DNA of 64,000 nucleotides from contig NZ_JYIX01000037.1 in assembly GCF_000956505.1 (NCBI RefSeq), positions 186,001 through 250,000 on the forward strand, given 5' to 3'. Below are positions 9,195-17,866 of the stretch, one piece after another (the stretch's first letter is position 1; each line of letters opens with the position of its first letter). The notes beneath the pieces were generated by a model. That model did not search any database and had not been told where the DNA came from. It saw only the letters and a list, made by a program, of their open reading frames with translations. Source of the DNA: Microbacterium azadirachtae. Lineage in GTDB: Bacteria > Actinomycetota > Actinomycetes > Actinomycetales > Microbacteriaceae. Made by a program: the position numbers and the translations under genes.

Positions 9195-9212
9195 GCATCG
9201 GCTCCGACCACA
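9182..9212 (+). promoter_or_regulatory. ECF42-type promoter, copy 2 (upstream of DGPF/sigma operon)
   Basis: Second copy of the 31-bp repeat, overlapping the MFS stop codon. TGTCGA at 9182-9187 and CGAC at 9205-9208 have the same 17-bp spacer as copy 1. It lies about 50 bp upstream of the DGPF gene, leaving a normal leader with a GAAGGAG ribosome site. This arrangement fits autoregulation by the sigma factor encoded two genes downstream. Confidence 0.7.
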
Positions 9213-9260
9213 TATCGAGGCGGACATCGGGTCCCCCCGACGAATCGAAGGAGAACGACC

Positions 9261-9629
9261 ATGAAGTACATGATCCTCATGCAGGTGCGGCAGGACGTGC
9301 TGGATGCGCTCACCGCCGAGCAGATGCAGGCGATCGGCGAGGGGCACCAGGCCTTCATCGACACGATCACCGCCTCGGGCGAGATGCTCGGCACCGTCGC
9401 CCTCGCCGACCCCAGCCAGTCGAAGGTCGTGCGCGCCGCGGGCGGCTCGCCCGAGGTGGTCGACGGGCCGTTCGCCGAGACCAAGGAGTTCATGGGCGGG
9501 TACTACCTGATCGAGGTCGAGTCCGAGGAGCGCGCCGTCGAGCTCGCCCGCCAGATCCCGGACGCGGCGATCGACGGTCTCGCGCTCGAGGTCCGCCCCG
9601 TGATGTTCTCCGCCGGGACCGACGTGTGA
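9261..9629 (+). CDS. YCII/DGPF-domain protein
   Basis: 122-residue protein with the YCII-related fold and the exact diagnostic tetrapeptide in VVDGPFAETKEFMGGYYLIEV-like context (about residues 64-84). DGPF proteins are small cytoplasmic ferredoxin-like-fold proteins of unknown biochemical role that are very often encoded beside ECF42 sigma factors; exactly that pairing is seen here, with the sigma gene starting inside this stop codon. Expression is predicted from the ECF42-type promoter at 9182-9212. A role in stress or toxic-compound response is suggested by the co-regulated exporter upstream. Confidence 0.9.
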   Translation: MKYMILMQVRQDVLDALTAEQMQAIGEGHQAFIDTITASGEMLGTVALADPSQSKVVRAAGGSPEVVDGPFAETKEFMGGYYLIEVESEERAVELARQIPDAAIDGLALEVRPVMFSAGTDV

Positions 9630-10846
9630 CCGATCGCGGTTTCGAGGACCTGTGGCGCAGCAACGCGCCGCAGGTCCTCGCCGCGCTGCTGCGCCGCTAC
9701 GGCGCAGCCCAGCTCGACCTGTGCGAGGACGCGGTGCAGGAGGCGCTCCTCGCCGCGCACCAGCAGTGGCCGACCGAGGGCGCTCCTGCGGATGCGAAGG
9801 GCTGGCTGCTGACGGTCGCCCGACGCCGCATGATCGACCGGATCCGCAGCGAGCACCAGCGCCGCGAGCGCGAGCACGCCTACGCCGACGCCTGGCGGCC
9901 CCTCGCCGAGGCCGAGGCGGCGCACGCGGACGACAGCGTCGAGGTGCTCCGGCTGTGCTGCCATCCCGCCCTGACGATGCCGGCGCAGGTGGCGCTCACG
10001 CTGCGCGCGGTCGCCGGCCTCTCGACCGCCCAGATCGCCCGCGTGCACCTGCTGCCCGAGGCGACCATCGCCCAGCGGATCAGCCGGGCGAAGGCGCGGA
10101 TCCGCGCCGTCGGGGCGGTCTTCCCTGAGCCGTCCGACCCCGACGACCGTCTGGATCCGGTGCTCGCCGTGCTCTACGTCATGTTCACCGAGGGGCACAC
10201 GGCCAGCGAAGGCGCCGACGTCAACGACGTGCGGCTCAGCGACGAGGCGATCCGCCTGGCCCGGATGCTGCACCGCGAACGCCCGGACGACGTCGAGGTC
10301 GCTGGTCTGCTCGCGCTCATGCTGCTCACCGATGCGCGCCGGACCGCGCGCACCGGCGCTCGCGGCGAGCTGATCCCGCTCGACGAGCAGGACCGCCTGC
10401 GGTGGGACAGGGACAGGATCGTCGAGGGCACGGAGATCCTCGACGCCGCGCTCGCCGCCGGGCGCCACGGCCCCTATGCGATCCAGGCCGCGATCGCGGC
10501 GCTGCACGACGACGCTCCCAGCACCGAGACGACGGATTGGCCGCAGATCCTGGCCCTGTACCGCCTGCTCGAGCTCGAGACCGGCAACCCTGTCGCGACG
10601 ATCAACCGCGCCGTCGCGCAGGCGATGGTGCACGGCCCGGAGTCGGGTCTGGCCGCGATCGACGGGATCGCGGATCTGCGGGTGCGCGGCGACCGGCGGC
10701 GCATCGCATCCGTGCGCGCGCATCTGCTGGAACGCGCCGGGCGCACCGCCGAGGCGATCGAGGAGTACCTCGACGCGGCCAGGGCGACCCTCTCGATCCC
10801 GGAGCGCGACTATCTGCGCGCCCGTGCGGCCCGGCTGCGGCGCTGA
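9626..10846 (+). CDS. ECF42-type sigma factor with TPR-like C-terminal extension
   Basis: 406-residue RNA polymerase sigma factor. Sigma-2 lies at residues 10-75 (LCEDAVQEALLAA, then WLLTVARRRMIDRIR) and sigma-4 at about 110-160 (AGLSTAQIARVHLLPEATIAQRISRAKARI). A 240-residue helical, TPR-like extension (DUF6596 region) replaces a separate anti-sigma factor, and no anti-sigma gene is adjacent. GTG 9626 overlaps the stop of the DGPF gene, so the two are co-translated. ECF42 members direct transcription of neighbouring DGPF genes, and their C-terminal extension is needed for activity; the inducing signal is unknown. Confidence 0.9.
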   Translation: MTDRGFEDLWRSNAPQVLAALLRRYGAAQLDLCEDAVQEALLAAHQQWPTEGAPADAKGWLLTVARRRMIDRIRSEHQRREREHAYADAWRPLAEAEAAHADDSVEVLRLCCHPALTMPAQVALTLRAVAGLSTAQIARVHLLPEATIAQRISRAKARIRAVGAVFPEPSDPDDRLDPVLAVLYVMFTEGHTASEGADVNDVRLSDEAIRLARMLHRERPDDVEVAGLLALMLLTDARRTARTGARGELIPLDEQDRLRWDRDRIVEGTEILDAALAAGRHGPYAIQAAIAALHDDAPSTETTDWPQILALYRLLELETGNPVATINRAVAQAMVHGPESGLAAIDGIADLRVRGDRRRIASVRAHLLERAGRTAEAIEEYLDAARATLSIPERDYLRARAARLRR

Positions 10847-10959
10847 GCCCGGGTGCGCCATCACCTCTGGCGGCCCGTCCCGGCGAGTGGAACACTGAGG
10901 CATGGCGAACGACTGACCCGCAGGGACGCGGGCCCGTCGCGGGCGGAAAGGTCATCATC

Positions 10960-11886
10960 ATGGCTGTCGTCGGCAATCTCGGTCGATCCTCGCGTGCGGA
11001 GTCCCGCGGACTGCTCGCGCGACATCCGCTCACCTCCTACTTCGTGATCGCCTACCTCTTCTCCTGGCTGATCGAGGTGCCGGTCGCGCTGTCCGCGCAG
11101 GGGGTGCTGCCCGCCCTGCCGAAGCCCGCGATCGCGATCGCCGTCGTGGCCGCGACGTTCGGGCCGACCGTCGGCGCCTTCGTCATGACGGGCGTGACTG
11201 AGGGAGGCGAGGGAGTCGTCCGCCTGCTGCGCCGGTATGTGCACTGGCGCGTCGGGATCGTCTGGTACCTGTTCCTGCTCGTCGGGGTGCCGATCATCAT
11301 CGTTCTCGGCACGATCGTCGTGCCGGGCGCGCTGTCGTCGTTCCAGCCCATCGTGGGGCCGTTGCTCGCCGCGTACCCGCTGGCGTTCCTGATGACGTTC
11401 CTCCTCGGCGGCCCGCTGGGCGAGGAGCCCGGCTGGCGAGGGTTCGCGCTGCCGCGCCTGCAGGAGCGACACGGTCCGCTGGTCGGCAGCATCATCCTCG
11501 GCCTGCTGTGGGCGTTCTGGCACTTCCCGCTCTTCTGGAGCGGGGTCTGGACCCCGCCCACCGCGGCGAACATGGTGATGTTCGTCGTGATGATCACGGC
11601 GCTGACCATCATGATGACCTGGGTCTTCAACCACGCCGCGGGCAGCCTGCTGATCACGATGCTGATGCACGCCTCTTTCAACACCTTCGCGAACAAGGTG
11701 GGGGCGCCGCTGTTCCCTGCGCCGATCTTCAACGACTACGGGCTGCTGCCCGTGCTGATCGGCTTCACGGTGACGGCCGTCGTGCTGATCCTCGTCACCC
11801 AGGGCCGGCTCGGCCTGCCGAAGGGCGCCAGATCCCCTGGTCTGACCGCGCCCTCGGCTGCGCCCGCGCCCGTGCCGTCGACCTGA
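10960..11886 (+). CDS. CPBP-family intramembrane metalloprotease
   Basis: 308-residue membrane protein with about 8 hydrophobic segments. CPBP (Abi/Rce1-like) motifs are in order: EEPGWRGFALPRL (the EExxxR glutamate pair), WAFWHFPLFW, and MLMHASFN, providing Glu, Glu, His and His ligands for the active site. Relatives process prenylated or small secreted peptides, bacteriocin immunity partners or membrane regulators; no peptide gene is visible nearby. ATG 10960 is preceded by a GGAAAGG ribosome site at good spacing. It follows the sigma gene by 113 bp; whether it belongs to the same unit is uncertain. Confidence 0.85.
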   Translation: MAVVGNLGRSSRAESRGLLARHPLTSYFVIAYLFSWLIEVPVALSAQGVLPALPKPAIAIAVVAATFGPTVGAFVMTGVTEGGEGVVRLLRRYVHWRVGIVWYLFLLVGVPIIIVLGTIVVPGALSSFQPIVGPLLAAYPLAFLMTFLLGGPLGEEPGWRGFALPRLQERHGPLVGSIILGLLWAFWHFPLFWSGVWTPPTAANMVMFVVMITALTIMMTWVFNHAAGSLLITMLMHASFNTFANKVGAPLFPAPIFNDYGLLPVLIGFTVTAVVLILVTQGRLGLPKGARSPGLTAPSAAPAPVPST

Positions 11887-11922
11887 TCGGAGCGACGAGA
11901 GGAGCGACGCGAGGGGCGACCG

Positions 11923-12966
11923 TCAGCCGACCCGCTGCGGATCGATCATGGTCATGCCCGCCACGGTCGCGCGGTCGAAAGCGGGCAGCAGCGCCGCCGC
12001 CTCCTCGAGCCCGATCGTGCGCTCGATGAGGCGTTGCGGCGCCAGGTGCCCCTCGGCGATCAGGTCCATCATCGCGGGGTAGTCGGCGGCCGCCATCCCG
12101 TGGCTGCCGAGCAGGTCGAGCTCCCAGCCGATCACCCGCTCCATCGGCACGCGGGGGTGCCCGTCGATCGGCGGGAGCAGGCCGATCTGCACGTGCCTGC
12201 CGCGCCGGCGGAGCCCCAGGATCGCGTCGGCGAGGGTCTGCTCGCTGCCGACGGCGTCGGCGGAGACGTGGCTGCCCCCGCCGGTCAGCGCGGCGACGGC
12301 GGCCGGGATGTCGGTTCCGTCGGCGAGGAGCGTGTGCGCGGCGCCGACCTCCCTCGCCACCGCGAGCGCCTCCGGGTTGCGGTCCACCGCGATCACCCTG
12401 GCGCCGCACGCCTTCGCGATCATGACGGCGCTGAGGCCGACGCCTCCTGCGCCGATCACGGTGACCCACTCGTCCTCGCGCACCCCGGCGCGTCCGACGA
12501 GTGCCCGGAACGCGGTCGCGAAGCGGCAGCCGAGACTCGCCGCCGTGGCGAAGTCCACCTCGTCGGGGAGCGCGACGAGGTTCACATCTGCGGCGTGCAG
12601 GGCGACGACCTCGGCGAACGACCCCCAGTGCGTGAAGCCCGGCTGCTGCTGGTCGGGGCAGACCTGCGCATCTCCGGAGAGACACCACTCGCAGCGCCCG
12701 CAGCCGCAGACGAACGGCACCGTCACGCGATCCCCGACCCGCCAGCGGGTCACCTGCGGCCCCACGGCGGCGATGATCCCGGCGAGCTCGTGTCCCGGCA
12801 CGTGCGGGAACGCGATGTCGTCATGCCCTGCCCAGGCGTGCCAGTCGCTCCGGCACATGCCCGTCGCCTTCACCTGCACCAGCACCCCGTCGGCCGGGAG
12901 CCCGGGCTCAGGAACCTCGCGCACCTCGGGCTGGGCACGGACCGCATCGAAGACCACTGCACGCAT
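11923..12966 (-). CDS. Zinc-dependent alcohol dehydrogenase (MDR family)
   Basis: 347-residue medium-chain dehydrogenase. The catalytic zinc site is visible as GMCRSDWHAW and PGHE, the structural zinc site as the four cysteines of CGCGRCEWCLSGDAQVC, and the NAD(P)-binding loop as IGAGGVGLSAV. It would oxidise an alcohol or reduce an aldehyde in the cytoplasm; the substrate cannot be assigned. The start was placed at ATG 12966 (MRAVVFDA), where the family homology begins, although the frame is open to 13134. It is divergent from the ammonium transporter gene and convergent with the CPBP gene. Confidence 0.9.
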   Translation of the reverse strand: MRAVVFDAVRAQPEVREVPEPGLPADGVLVQVKATGMCRSDWHAWAGHDDIAFPHVPGHELAGIIAAVGPQVTRWRVGDRVTVPFVCGCGRCEWCLSGDAQVCPDQQQPGFTHWGSFAEVVALHAADVNLVALPDEVDFATAASLGCRFATAFRALVGRAGVREDEWVTVIGAGGVGLSAVMIAKACGARVIAVDRNPEALAVAREVGAAHTLLADGTDIPAAVAALTGGGSHVSADAVGSEQTLADAILGLRRRGRHVQIGLLPPIDGHPRVPMERVIGWELDLLGSHGMAAADYPAMMDLIAEGHLAPQRLIERTIGLEEAAALLPAFDRATVAGMTMIDPQRVG

Positions 12967-13029
12967 GGCCTCATCCTGCCAGGCCGCCAGGGTCCTCGTC
13001 ACAGCTTGTTCACGCAGGGTGCGCGCGAC

Positions 13030-13078
13030 GAAACGGATCCGAAACATTGCGCGCGTCGAGGCGAAACGCGCGAGTGAC
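13030..13078 (+). promoter_or_regulatory. Tandem GlnR-like boxes upstream of amt
   Basis: Two sites with the AC-n9-AC spacing of actinobacterial GlnR boxes: GAAAC-GGATCC-GAAAC at 13030-13045 and GAAAC-GCGCGA-GTGAC at 13063-13078, offset by exactly 33 bp (about three helical turns). They lie 55-100 bp before the ammonium transporter start, as expected for nitrogen control. GlnR binding is inference. Confidence 0.5.
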
Positions 13079-13132
13079 AGTCTGACCTCACCCGACGCTG
13101 CAGGAGCGTCCTGACAGAGAGGAGCGGACCTC

Positions 13133-14401
13133 ATGGATCAGGGAAACACCGCCTTCGTTTTGATCTGCGCGGCCCTCGTGCTGCTGATGACCCCCGGCCT
13201 CGCGTTCTTCTACGGAGGCCTCGTCAAGGCCAAGAGCGTGATCAGCATGATGATGCTGAGCTTCGGCGCGATCGGCCTGATCGGCGTGCTGTGGGTGATC
13301 TACGGCTACGCGATCGCCTTCCCCGGCAACCACGGCACCGTCGCACCATGGACGATCGACTGGTCCTCGATCGGACTGTCGAATCTGCTCGAGGTGCCGA
13401 AGGACGCCGCCTACCCGCCGCTCGCGTTCGTCGCGTTCCAGGCCACGTTCGCGATCATCACGGTCGCGCTCATCTCCGGCGCGATCGCCGACCGCGCGAA
13501 GTTCGGATCCTGGATGATCTTCGCCGGCATCTGGGCGACGGTCGTCTATTTCCCGGTCGCGAGCTGGGTGTTCAACTTCGGCCTGAACAAGGACGGCAGC
13601 TTCGCCTACGGCGGCTGGGTCACGCACGGCCTGCAGGACCTGCTCGGCGTCGGCGCGATCGACTTCGCCGGCGGCACCGCGGTGCACATCAATGCGGGCG
13701 CCGCGGCCCTCGCCCTCGCCCTCGTGCTCGGAAAGCGCCTCGGGTTCCAGAAGGGCGCGGACGTTCCGCACAACCCGCCGTTCGTGCTGCTCGGTGCGGG
13801 GCTGCTGTGGTTCGGCTGGTTCGGCTTCAACGCCGGTTCCGAGCTGGCCGCCGACGGCACCGCGGCGGTCGCGTTCGTGAACACGATCGCCGCCCCTGCC
13901 GCGGCGCTGCTGAGCTGGCTGGTGATGGAGAAGATCCGCAACGGCAAGCCGACCTCGGTCGGAGCGGCGTCCGGTGCGGTCGCCGGTCTGGTGGCGATCA
14001 CCCCGGCCTGCGCCTCGCTGACCCCGATCTGGGCGGTCGTGCTGGGCCTGCTCGCCGGCGCCGTCTGCCAGCTGGCCATCGATCTGAAGTTCAAGCTCGG
14101 CTTCGACGACTCCCTCGACGTGGTCGGCATCCACCTCGTCGGCGGCATCATCGGGACGCTGTACCTCGGCATCTTCGCGAACGGCACGGGCCTGATCTAC
14201 AGCGGCAACTTCGCACAGCTCGCGGCGCAGGCGCTCGCCGCCGGTGCGGTGCTGGTGTACTCCTTCGTCCTCGCCTACGCGATCGGCTTCGTGATCGAGA
14301 AGACCCTCGGCTTCCGGGTCAAGGACGAGGACGAGATCGCCGGGCTCGACACCGTGGTGCACGGCGAAGAGGGCTATGTCCTCACCGGCGCACGGGCCTG
14401 A
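13133..14401 (+). CDS. amt: Ammonium transporter (Amt/MEP/Rh family)
   Basis: 422-residue, about 11-helix ammonium channel. The twin pore histidines are visible as H185 in GGTAVHINAG and H334 in VVGIHLVGG, with the family signature GAAALALALVLGKR following. The C-terminal tail (IAGLDTVVHGEEGY) is the segment that PII proteins contact in other Amt proteins, but no glnK or glnD gene follows, unlike the common amtB-glnK layout. ATG 13133 follows AGAGAGGAGCG. It would import ammonium under nitrogen limitation, consistent with two upstream GlnR-like boxes. Confidence 0.95.
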   Translation: MDQGNTAFVLICAALVLLMTPGLAFFYGGLVKAKSVISMMMLSFGAIGLIGVLWVIYGYAIAFPGNHGTVAPWTIDWSSIGLSNLLEVPKDAAYPPLAFVAFQATFAIITVALISGAIADRAKFGSWMIFAGIWATVVYFPVASWVFNFGLNKDGSFAYGGWVTHGLQDLLGVGAIDFAGGTAVHINAGAAALALALVLGKRLGFQKGADVPHNPPFVLLGAGLLWFGWFGFNAGSELAADGTAAVAFVNTIAAPAAALLSWLVMEKIRNGKPTSVGAASGAVAGLVAITPACASLTPIWAVVLGLLAGAVCQLAIDLKFKLGFDDSLDVVGIHLVGGIIGTLYLGIFANGTGLIYSGNFAQLAAQALAAGAVLVYSFVLAYAIGFVIEKTLGFRVKDEDEIAGLDTVVHGEEGYVLTGARA

Positions 14402-14405
14402 GCCG

Positions 14406-15008
14406 ATGAACCCCGTCTCCCTCGCGGCGAGCACCGCCCCGGCCGAACTCCTGCAGCTGCGGAGTCTGCCGAGGCGCGGTCTCGCCGCGGGAGGCGGGCA
14501 TGTGCGCGAGATCTGCGGACGGCGCGGCGCGAACGGCGAACTGCACTGGACCCTGCAACTGGTCGAGCTGCGGGGGCCTGCGGGCATCCTGCACCTGGCT
14601 CACGAGGCGACGCACGTGCTCGCCGGGATCGGCGGGCCGCAGGTCGACGTCGGACCAGGGGCGTCGGTGGGGCTGCGGAAGGAGCGCGTGCTGCGTCACA
14701 CCGATCCTCTTCTGGAGCTGCGCAGGCCACGGCTCCGTGCCGCGGAGCTGAGCCGGGTCCTCGTCCTGTCCACGGTGACCGCGCGGGCGCGACCGGCGCT
14801 CGTCTTCGCGGATCTGCACGGAGCATCGATCCTGCCCGACGGAGTGCGCGCGATCGTCGTGCGCTCCGGGCGGGTGAGCACGGGCGGCAGCACGGCAGCG
14901 GCGATGGAGGCGCTGGTGCTGCCGTCCGCGATGACGGGCGACGGCGTGGTCGCCCCTGGACCCGGGATCGTCGCCGATGACGCCCGGGTCCTCATGGTCG
15001 TCGGCTGA
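14406..15008 (+). CDS. HutD/Ves-like cupin-type protein (tentative)
   Basis: 200-residue soluble protein. The pattern ELLQLRSLPRRGLAAGGGHVRE followed by WTLQLVEL and HLAHEATHVLAGIGG resembles the start of HutD/Ves proteins (a WKNGGGxTREI-like segment before a double cupin), but the tryptophan is absent and the match is weak. Those proteins are of unclear function, sometimes linked to histidine use. It starts only 5 bp after the amt stop, so it is probably co-transcribed with amt; no clear ribosome site precedes ATG 14406, so coupling is likely. An alternative start at 14376 overlaps amt. Confidence 0.55.
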   Translation: MNPVSLAASTAPAELLQLRSLPRRGLAAGGGHVREICGRRGANGELHWTLQLVELRGPAGILHLAHEATHVLAGIGGPQVDVGPGASVGLRKERVLRHTDPLLELRRPRLRAAELSRVLVLSTVTARARPALVFADLHGASILPDGVRAIVVRSGRVSTGGSTAAAMEALVLPSAMTGDGVVAPGPGIVADDARVLMVVG

Positions 15009-15023
15009 TCTGGGCGTCAGCCG
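15002..15023. terminator. Short bidirectional hairpin at convergent gene ends
   Basis: CGGCTGA (15002-15008) and TCAGCCG (15017-15023) form a 7-bp stem with an 8-nt loop that overlaps the stop codons of both convergent genes. There is no T-tract, so efficiency is doubtful. Confidence 0.35.
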
Positions 15024-15964
15024 CCGAGCGCGGCGACGACCGCGAGGTGGTCGCTGCCGCCGGCCGATGCGGTCCGCCCTGAGGCGGAGGGGTAGCCGCG
15101 CTGGAACACGTGGTCGATCCGGACCACCGGGAACGATGCGGGCCAGGTGAACGACGGCCCGATCCCCCCGAATCGCACCTCGCCCAGTGCGCCGGCGATC
15201 GGGGAGAGGGCCGGATCCGTCGACACCGCGTTGAAGTCGCCGAGGGCGATCACGCGAGCGCTCTTGTCGTCGCGGATCCGCTCGCCCAGCGCGGAGAGCA
15301 TGCCGTCCCTGGCGCTCTGCGCGCCAGGGCGCAGCGAGGCAGCGTGCACCACGTACACGCTCACGGCGCCGCCGGGAGCGTCGACCTCGACCCGCAGCGC
15401 GCGCTTCCAGCCGAGCCCGAGATCGAGCGCCTCCTCGTCGAGGATCGGGTAGCGGCTCCACACCCCGACCGTGCCCACGCGGTAGGCGTGCGGATAGGAG
15501 TCGGCGAGCTCGTCCGCGATCGCCGATCCGGAGTCGGCGTCGAGCTCCGTGAACGCAAGGATCCCCGCCCCGCCGTCGGCGAGGGTGCGGGCGGACGCGG
15601 CTCCGGTGCCGGATCCCGCCTCGACGTTCTGCGTCGCGATCAGCAGCCCGTGGTCCCCGGCGGACGGATCGCCCTGCCACGGCACCGGGAGGAACCCCCA
15701 CAGTGCCATGGTCCAGGCGACCAGGGGCACCGCGGTGATCCACGCCGTGCGCGGCCGGATCAGCAGGGCGGCGACCACGAGGGGGACGAGGGCGAATCCC
15801 AGCCAGGGCAGGACAACGGCGATCCCGGTCCCGATCAGGCCGGGGATCCCGCCCAGCAGCACGATCACGGTGAGCGCGGCGGTGATCAGCAGGATCGCGA
15901 TCACGGCGCCCCGACGAGGCGTCGCGCGTCGCGCCCTGACCTGCTCTCTCGTCGCCTGGCTCAC
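15017..15964 (-). CDS. Membrane-anchored endonuclease/exonuclease/phosphatase family protein
   Basis: 315 residues. Three hydrophobic helices occupy about residues 18-95, followed by a DNase I-like catalytic domain: ATQNVEAG (Asn), FTELDAD (Glu), LGDFNAV (Asp/Asn pair) and GGSDHLAVVA (Asp/His) are the expected metal and phosphate residues. The domain follows the helices directly, so it is probably held at the membrane, most likely facing outward as in similar actinobacterial proteins. Family members hydrolyse phosphodiesters in nucleic acids or inositol lipids; the substrate here is unknown. It is convergent with the HutD-like gene. Confidence 0.8.
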   Translation of the reverse strand: MSQATREQVRARRATPRRGAVIAILLITAALTVIVLLGGIPGLIGTGIAVVLPWLGFALVPLVVAALLIRPRTAWITAVPLVAWTMALWGFLPVPWQGDPSAGDHGLLIATQNVEAGSGTGAASARTLADGGAGILAFTELDADSGSAIADELADSYPHAYRVGTVGVWSRYPILDEEALDLGLGWKRALRVEVDAPGGAVSVYVVHAASLRPGAQSARDGMLSALGERIRDDKSARVIALGDFNAVSTDPALSPIAGALGEVRFGGIGPSFTWPASFPVVRIDHVFQRGYPSASGRTASAGGSDHLAVVAALGG

Positions 15965-16071
15965 GGATCAATCCTCCCGGTCCGGGTCTGGGGAACCGCT
16001 GACGGTCCGGCCAGGACTCTGTCGGTCCGGCCCGGCACAATGGAGCGGAGCCGATCGCCGAAGGGAGCGTC

Positions 16072-16824
16072 ATGGATCCGTTCTGGGACCCGGGCAGCCG
16101 CCGACGCCGGCAGCAGCCCGTGGTCGCGGTGCATCCTGCCGACGATGCCCCCGCCCCCGGCCGCGCCTGGCCTGCGAGCATTCCCGCTGTCGCGCAGGTG
16201 CTGCGGGAGGGCATCGACCTCGACCCCGGTGTGACGTTCCTCGTCGGCGAGAACGGCAGCGGCAAGTCGACGCTGGTCGAGGGCATCGCCATCGCCTACG
16301 GACTCTCGCCGGAGGGCGGATCCCGCCAGGCCAGGCACAGCACGCGGCCGACCGAGTCCCCGCTGTCGGACTGGCTCCGCATCCAGCGCGGTGTGGGCGC
16401 GAACCGGTGGGGGTTCTTCCTGCGCGCCGAGACGATGCACTCGTTCTACACGTACCTCGAGGAGAACCCCTCGCCAGGACCGGAGCCGCTGTTCCACGAG
16501 ATGAGCCACGGCGAATCCTTCCTCGCACTGCTCGAATCGCGGTTCGACGACCCAGGCTTCTACTGCCTCGACGAGCCGGAGGCGGCGCTCTCGTTCTCCT
16601 CGACCCTGAGCCTCATCGCGGTGCTGCGCCGGATCGCCGAGGAAGGCGGGCAGGTCCTCTGCGCGACCCACTCGCCGGTCCTCGCGGCTCTGCCCGGCGC
16701 GAGGATCCTCGAGGTCGGGGAGTGGGGGCTCCGCCCGGCGGTCTGGGAGGATCTGGAGCTCGTGCGGCACTGGCGGTCGTTCCTCGACGAGCCAGGGCGC
16801 TACACCAGGCACCTCCTGGACTGA
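16072..16824 (+). CDS. AAA/ABC-type ATPase, stand-alone (COG3910-like)
   Basis: 250-residue soluble ATPase. Walker A is GENGSGKST (about residues 61-69), a signature-like MSHGES lies at about 144-149, Walker B is FYCLDEPEAAL, and the switch histidine is in CATHSP. The order and lack of membrane partner resemble small SbcC/Rad50-like or OLD-like predicted ATPases rather than transporter subunits. No nuclease gene is adjacent. Function unknown; roles in nucleic-acid handling or defence would be guesses. It begins 107 bp after the divergent phosphatase-family gene. Confidence 0.75.
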   Translation: MDPFWDPGSRRRRQQPVVAVHPADDAPAPGRAWPASIPAVAQVLREGIDLDPGVTFLVGENGSGKSTLVEGIAIAYGLSPEGGSRQARHSTRPTESPLSDWLRIQRGVGANRWGFFLRAETMHSFYTYLEENPSPGPEPLFHEMSHGESFLALLESRFDDPGFYCLDEPEAALSFSSTLSLIAVLRRIAEEGGQVLCATHSPVLAALPGARILEVGEWGLRPAVWEDLELVRHWRSFLDEPGRYTRHLLD

Positions 16825-16834
16825 GGCGGGACCG

Positions 16835-17866
16835 TCAGGGCGCGGCGCGCACCCCGACGAGGAACCCGTCGAGGTTGTGCACGTGCGTGCGGACGCTCTG
16901 CTCCGCCTCGGCGGCGATCGCGACGGGGTCGCCGGCGGTCGTGATGATGGCGTCGCCCTCGAGCCGGTGGCCGGCCCAGCGCAGACGGACCCGCTCGACC
17001 GCGGAGATGCCGTCGACGTGCTCCAGGGCGTGCCGGGCCCGTTCCACGAGCTCCGGCTCGACGCCGTCGAGCAGCCGTCGGCCGATGCTGCGCACGGTGC
17101 CGATGAGCAGCACGAAGATGGCGACCGAGATGAGCGCGCCCACGATCGGATCCGCCAACGGGAATCCCGCCAGCACCCCGAGCCCGCCGAGGACGACGGC
17201 GAGCGAGGTGAAGCCGTCGGTGCGGGCGTGCACGCCGTCGGCGACCAGCGCCGCGGATCCGATGCGACGGCCGACGCGGATCCGGTAGATCGCGACGGCC
17301 TCGTTGCCGAGGAATCCGATCACGCCGGCGACGATCACCCAGCCGACGTTGTGGAGGGGCTGGGGGTTCAGGATCCGTTCGATCGACTGCCAGGCCGCGA
17401 CGATCGCGGAAAGCAGCACCACGAACACGATGAACAGGCCGGCGAGGTCCTCGGCGCGCCCGAACCCGTACGTGTACCGGCGCGTCGCGGCGCGGCGTCC
17501 GAGCAGGAACGCGACCCACAGGGGGATCGCCGTGAGCGCGTCGGAGAAATTGTGCACGGTGTCGGCCAGCAGAGCGACGGATCCGCTGAGGAAGAACACG
17601 ACGGCCTGCAGGATCGTGGTGGCGAGGAGGATGACCAGGCTGATCTTGAGCGCTCGGATGCCGGCGCTCGAGGCCTCCATGGCGTCGTCGATCGCATCCG
17701 CGGCGTCATGCGTGTGCGGCACGAACAGTCCGTGGAGCACGCCGAGGAAGCCGGCGGGATGGGTGTGCCCGTGCTCGTGCTCGTGGTCGTGGTCGTGGTC
17801 GTGCTCGTGCTCGTGCGCGTGGTCGTGGTGCTCGTGGTCGTGGTGATCGTGCGGGTGTTCGTGCAT
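16835..17866 (-). CDS. CDF-family metal efflux transporter with His-rich N-terminus
   Basis: 343-residue cation diffusion facilitator. An extreme histidine/aspartate/glutamate stretch fills about residues 2-36, then six helices with the paired metal-site motifs LLADTVHNFSDAL and LVADGVHARTDGF, then a cytoplasmic ferredoxin-like domain. The family exchanges Zn2+, Cd2+ or Co2+ for protons. The start codon overlaps the stop of the ArsR/SmtB gene by one base (TGATG on the coding strand), so the repressor and exporter form one coupled operon, a classic zinc/cadmium resistance arrangement. GTG at 17869 is an alternative start. Confidence 0.92.
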   Translation of the reverse strand: MHEHPHDHHDHEHHDHAHEHEHDHDHDHEHEHGHTHPAGFLGVLHGLFVPHTHDAADAIDDAMEASSAGIRALKISLVILLATTILQAVVFFLSGSVALLADTVHNFSDALTAIPLWVAFLLGRRAATRRYTYGFGRAEDLAGLFIVFVVLLSAIVAAWQSIERILNPQPLHNVGWVIVAGVIGFLGNEAVAIYRIRVGRRIGSAALVADGVHARTDGFTSLAVVLGGLGVLAGFPLADPIVGALISVAIFVLLIGTVRSIGRRLLDGVEPELVERARHALEHVDGISAVERVRLRWAGHRLEGDAIITTAGDPVAIAAEAEQSVRTHVHNLDGFLVGVRAAP

